NCBI GenBank assembly: GCA_947458455.1
Contig: CANGYJ010000011.1
Coordinates: 62,001-126,000 of the forward strand
Length of the DNA stretch: 64,000 bases
Source: Verrucomicrobiaceae bacterium
GTDB lineage: Bacteria > Verrucomicrobiota > Verrucomicrobiia > Verrucomicrobiales > Verrucomicrobiaceae
Direction of reading: 5' to 3'
Positions 63,964-64,000 of this stretch are shown here, one piece after another; position 1 is the stretch's first letter; each line of letters starts with the position of its first letter. The notes beneath the pieces were generated by a model, which had not been told where the DNA came from, ran no database searches, and saw only the letters and a list, made by a program, of their open reading frames with translations. The position numbers were made by a program, and so were the translations under genes.

Positions 63964-64000
63964 TTAGCGGCCGTTGAAGCGCATGATGACGGGCATGGGG
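63964..64000 (-). CDS. C-terminal end of an upstream gene (cut by window edge)
   Basis: The reverse strand shows the last codons ...PMPVIMRFNGR followed by TAA at 63966-63964, 24 bases before the porin. A TonB-like energy-transducer C-terminus could end like this, but 11 residues are not enough to name the family. The spacing suggests it belongs to the same operon as the porin and exoprotein. Confidence 0.5.
   Translation of the reverse strand, partial: PMPVIMRFNGR

Overview
The window looks like a chromosomal piece of a GC-rich Gram-negative bacterium of the Verrucomicrobiota (Verrucomicrobiales, Prosthecobacter/Verrucomicrobium-like). The evidence is the mixture of families: a DUF1501 Tat protein, a DUF1080 (3-keto-disaccharide hydrolase) protein, secreted PQQ-type beta-propellers, a PEP-CTERM mini-protein, a GTP-type PEP carboxykinase, a porin, and an FtsK/WXG100-type locus in a diderm. 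This is inference from gene content; no 16S or marker gene was compared. Many start codons lack a purine-rich Shine-Dalgarno and instead follow pyrimidine-rich leaders.

Layout. 1-7.6 kb: the 5' part of purK, an oppB-oppC permease pair, a graveyard with decayed serine-hydrolase and TIR-domain genes plus a palindromic repeat, a tiny Cys-rich membrane protein, a lipoprotein, an SDR, an NfeD-floA-proline-rich cassette, and psd. 7.7-20.3 kb: tRNA-Glu(TTC), a fused two-domain FbpB-like permease, DUF1361, a double TM2 protein, a helix-hairpin-helix protein, a secreted beta-helix protein, an L,D-transpeptidase-like protein, cca, guaA, argS and pckG. 20.5-27.9 kb: two secreted PQQ-like propellers flanking a putative nucleotidyltransferase pair, a Tat-exported amidohydrolase, a PEP-CTERM mini-protein and a DUF1080 protein.

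28-32.9 kb holds the most unusual compact locus. It is a minus-strand run of a WXG100-like protein, a coiled-coil protein, a second short WXG100-like protein, and a 1205-residue coiled-coil/FtsK-SpoIIIE ATPase without membrane helices, followed by a small two-helix membrane protein. It resembles the ATPase-plus-substrate core of type VII (ESX) secretion but lacks every other ESX component inside the window. 33-46.8 kb: leuS, a glycosyltransferase/ABC-2-like membrane protein/coiled-coil series with twin palindromes, an FAH-family enzyme, glgX, an NTP transferase, thiH, a ParE/RelE-type toxin-antitoxin pair and DUF1501.

46.85-64 kb is one tightly packed minus-strand operon. In order of transcription it contains a truncated gene at the window edge, a Porin_5-like porin, a periplasmic coiled-coil protein, a parvulin-type PPIase, a 3899-residue filamentous-haemagglutinin (TpsA-like) exoprotein, and a membrane-anchored repeat protein. 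No TpsB (POTRA plus barrel) transporter is visible, so the export route of the giant protein is open. A palindromic interspersed repeat forms the start and signal peptide of the PPIase gene, and other palindromes contain or abut the ends of several genes.
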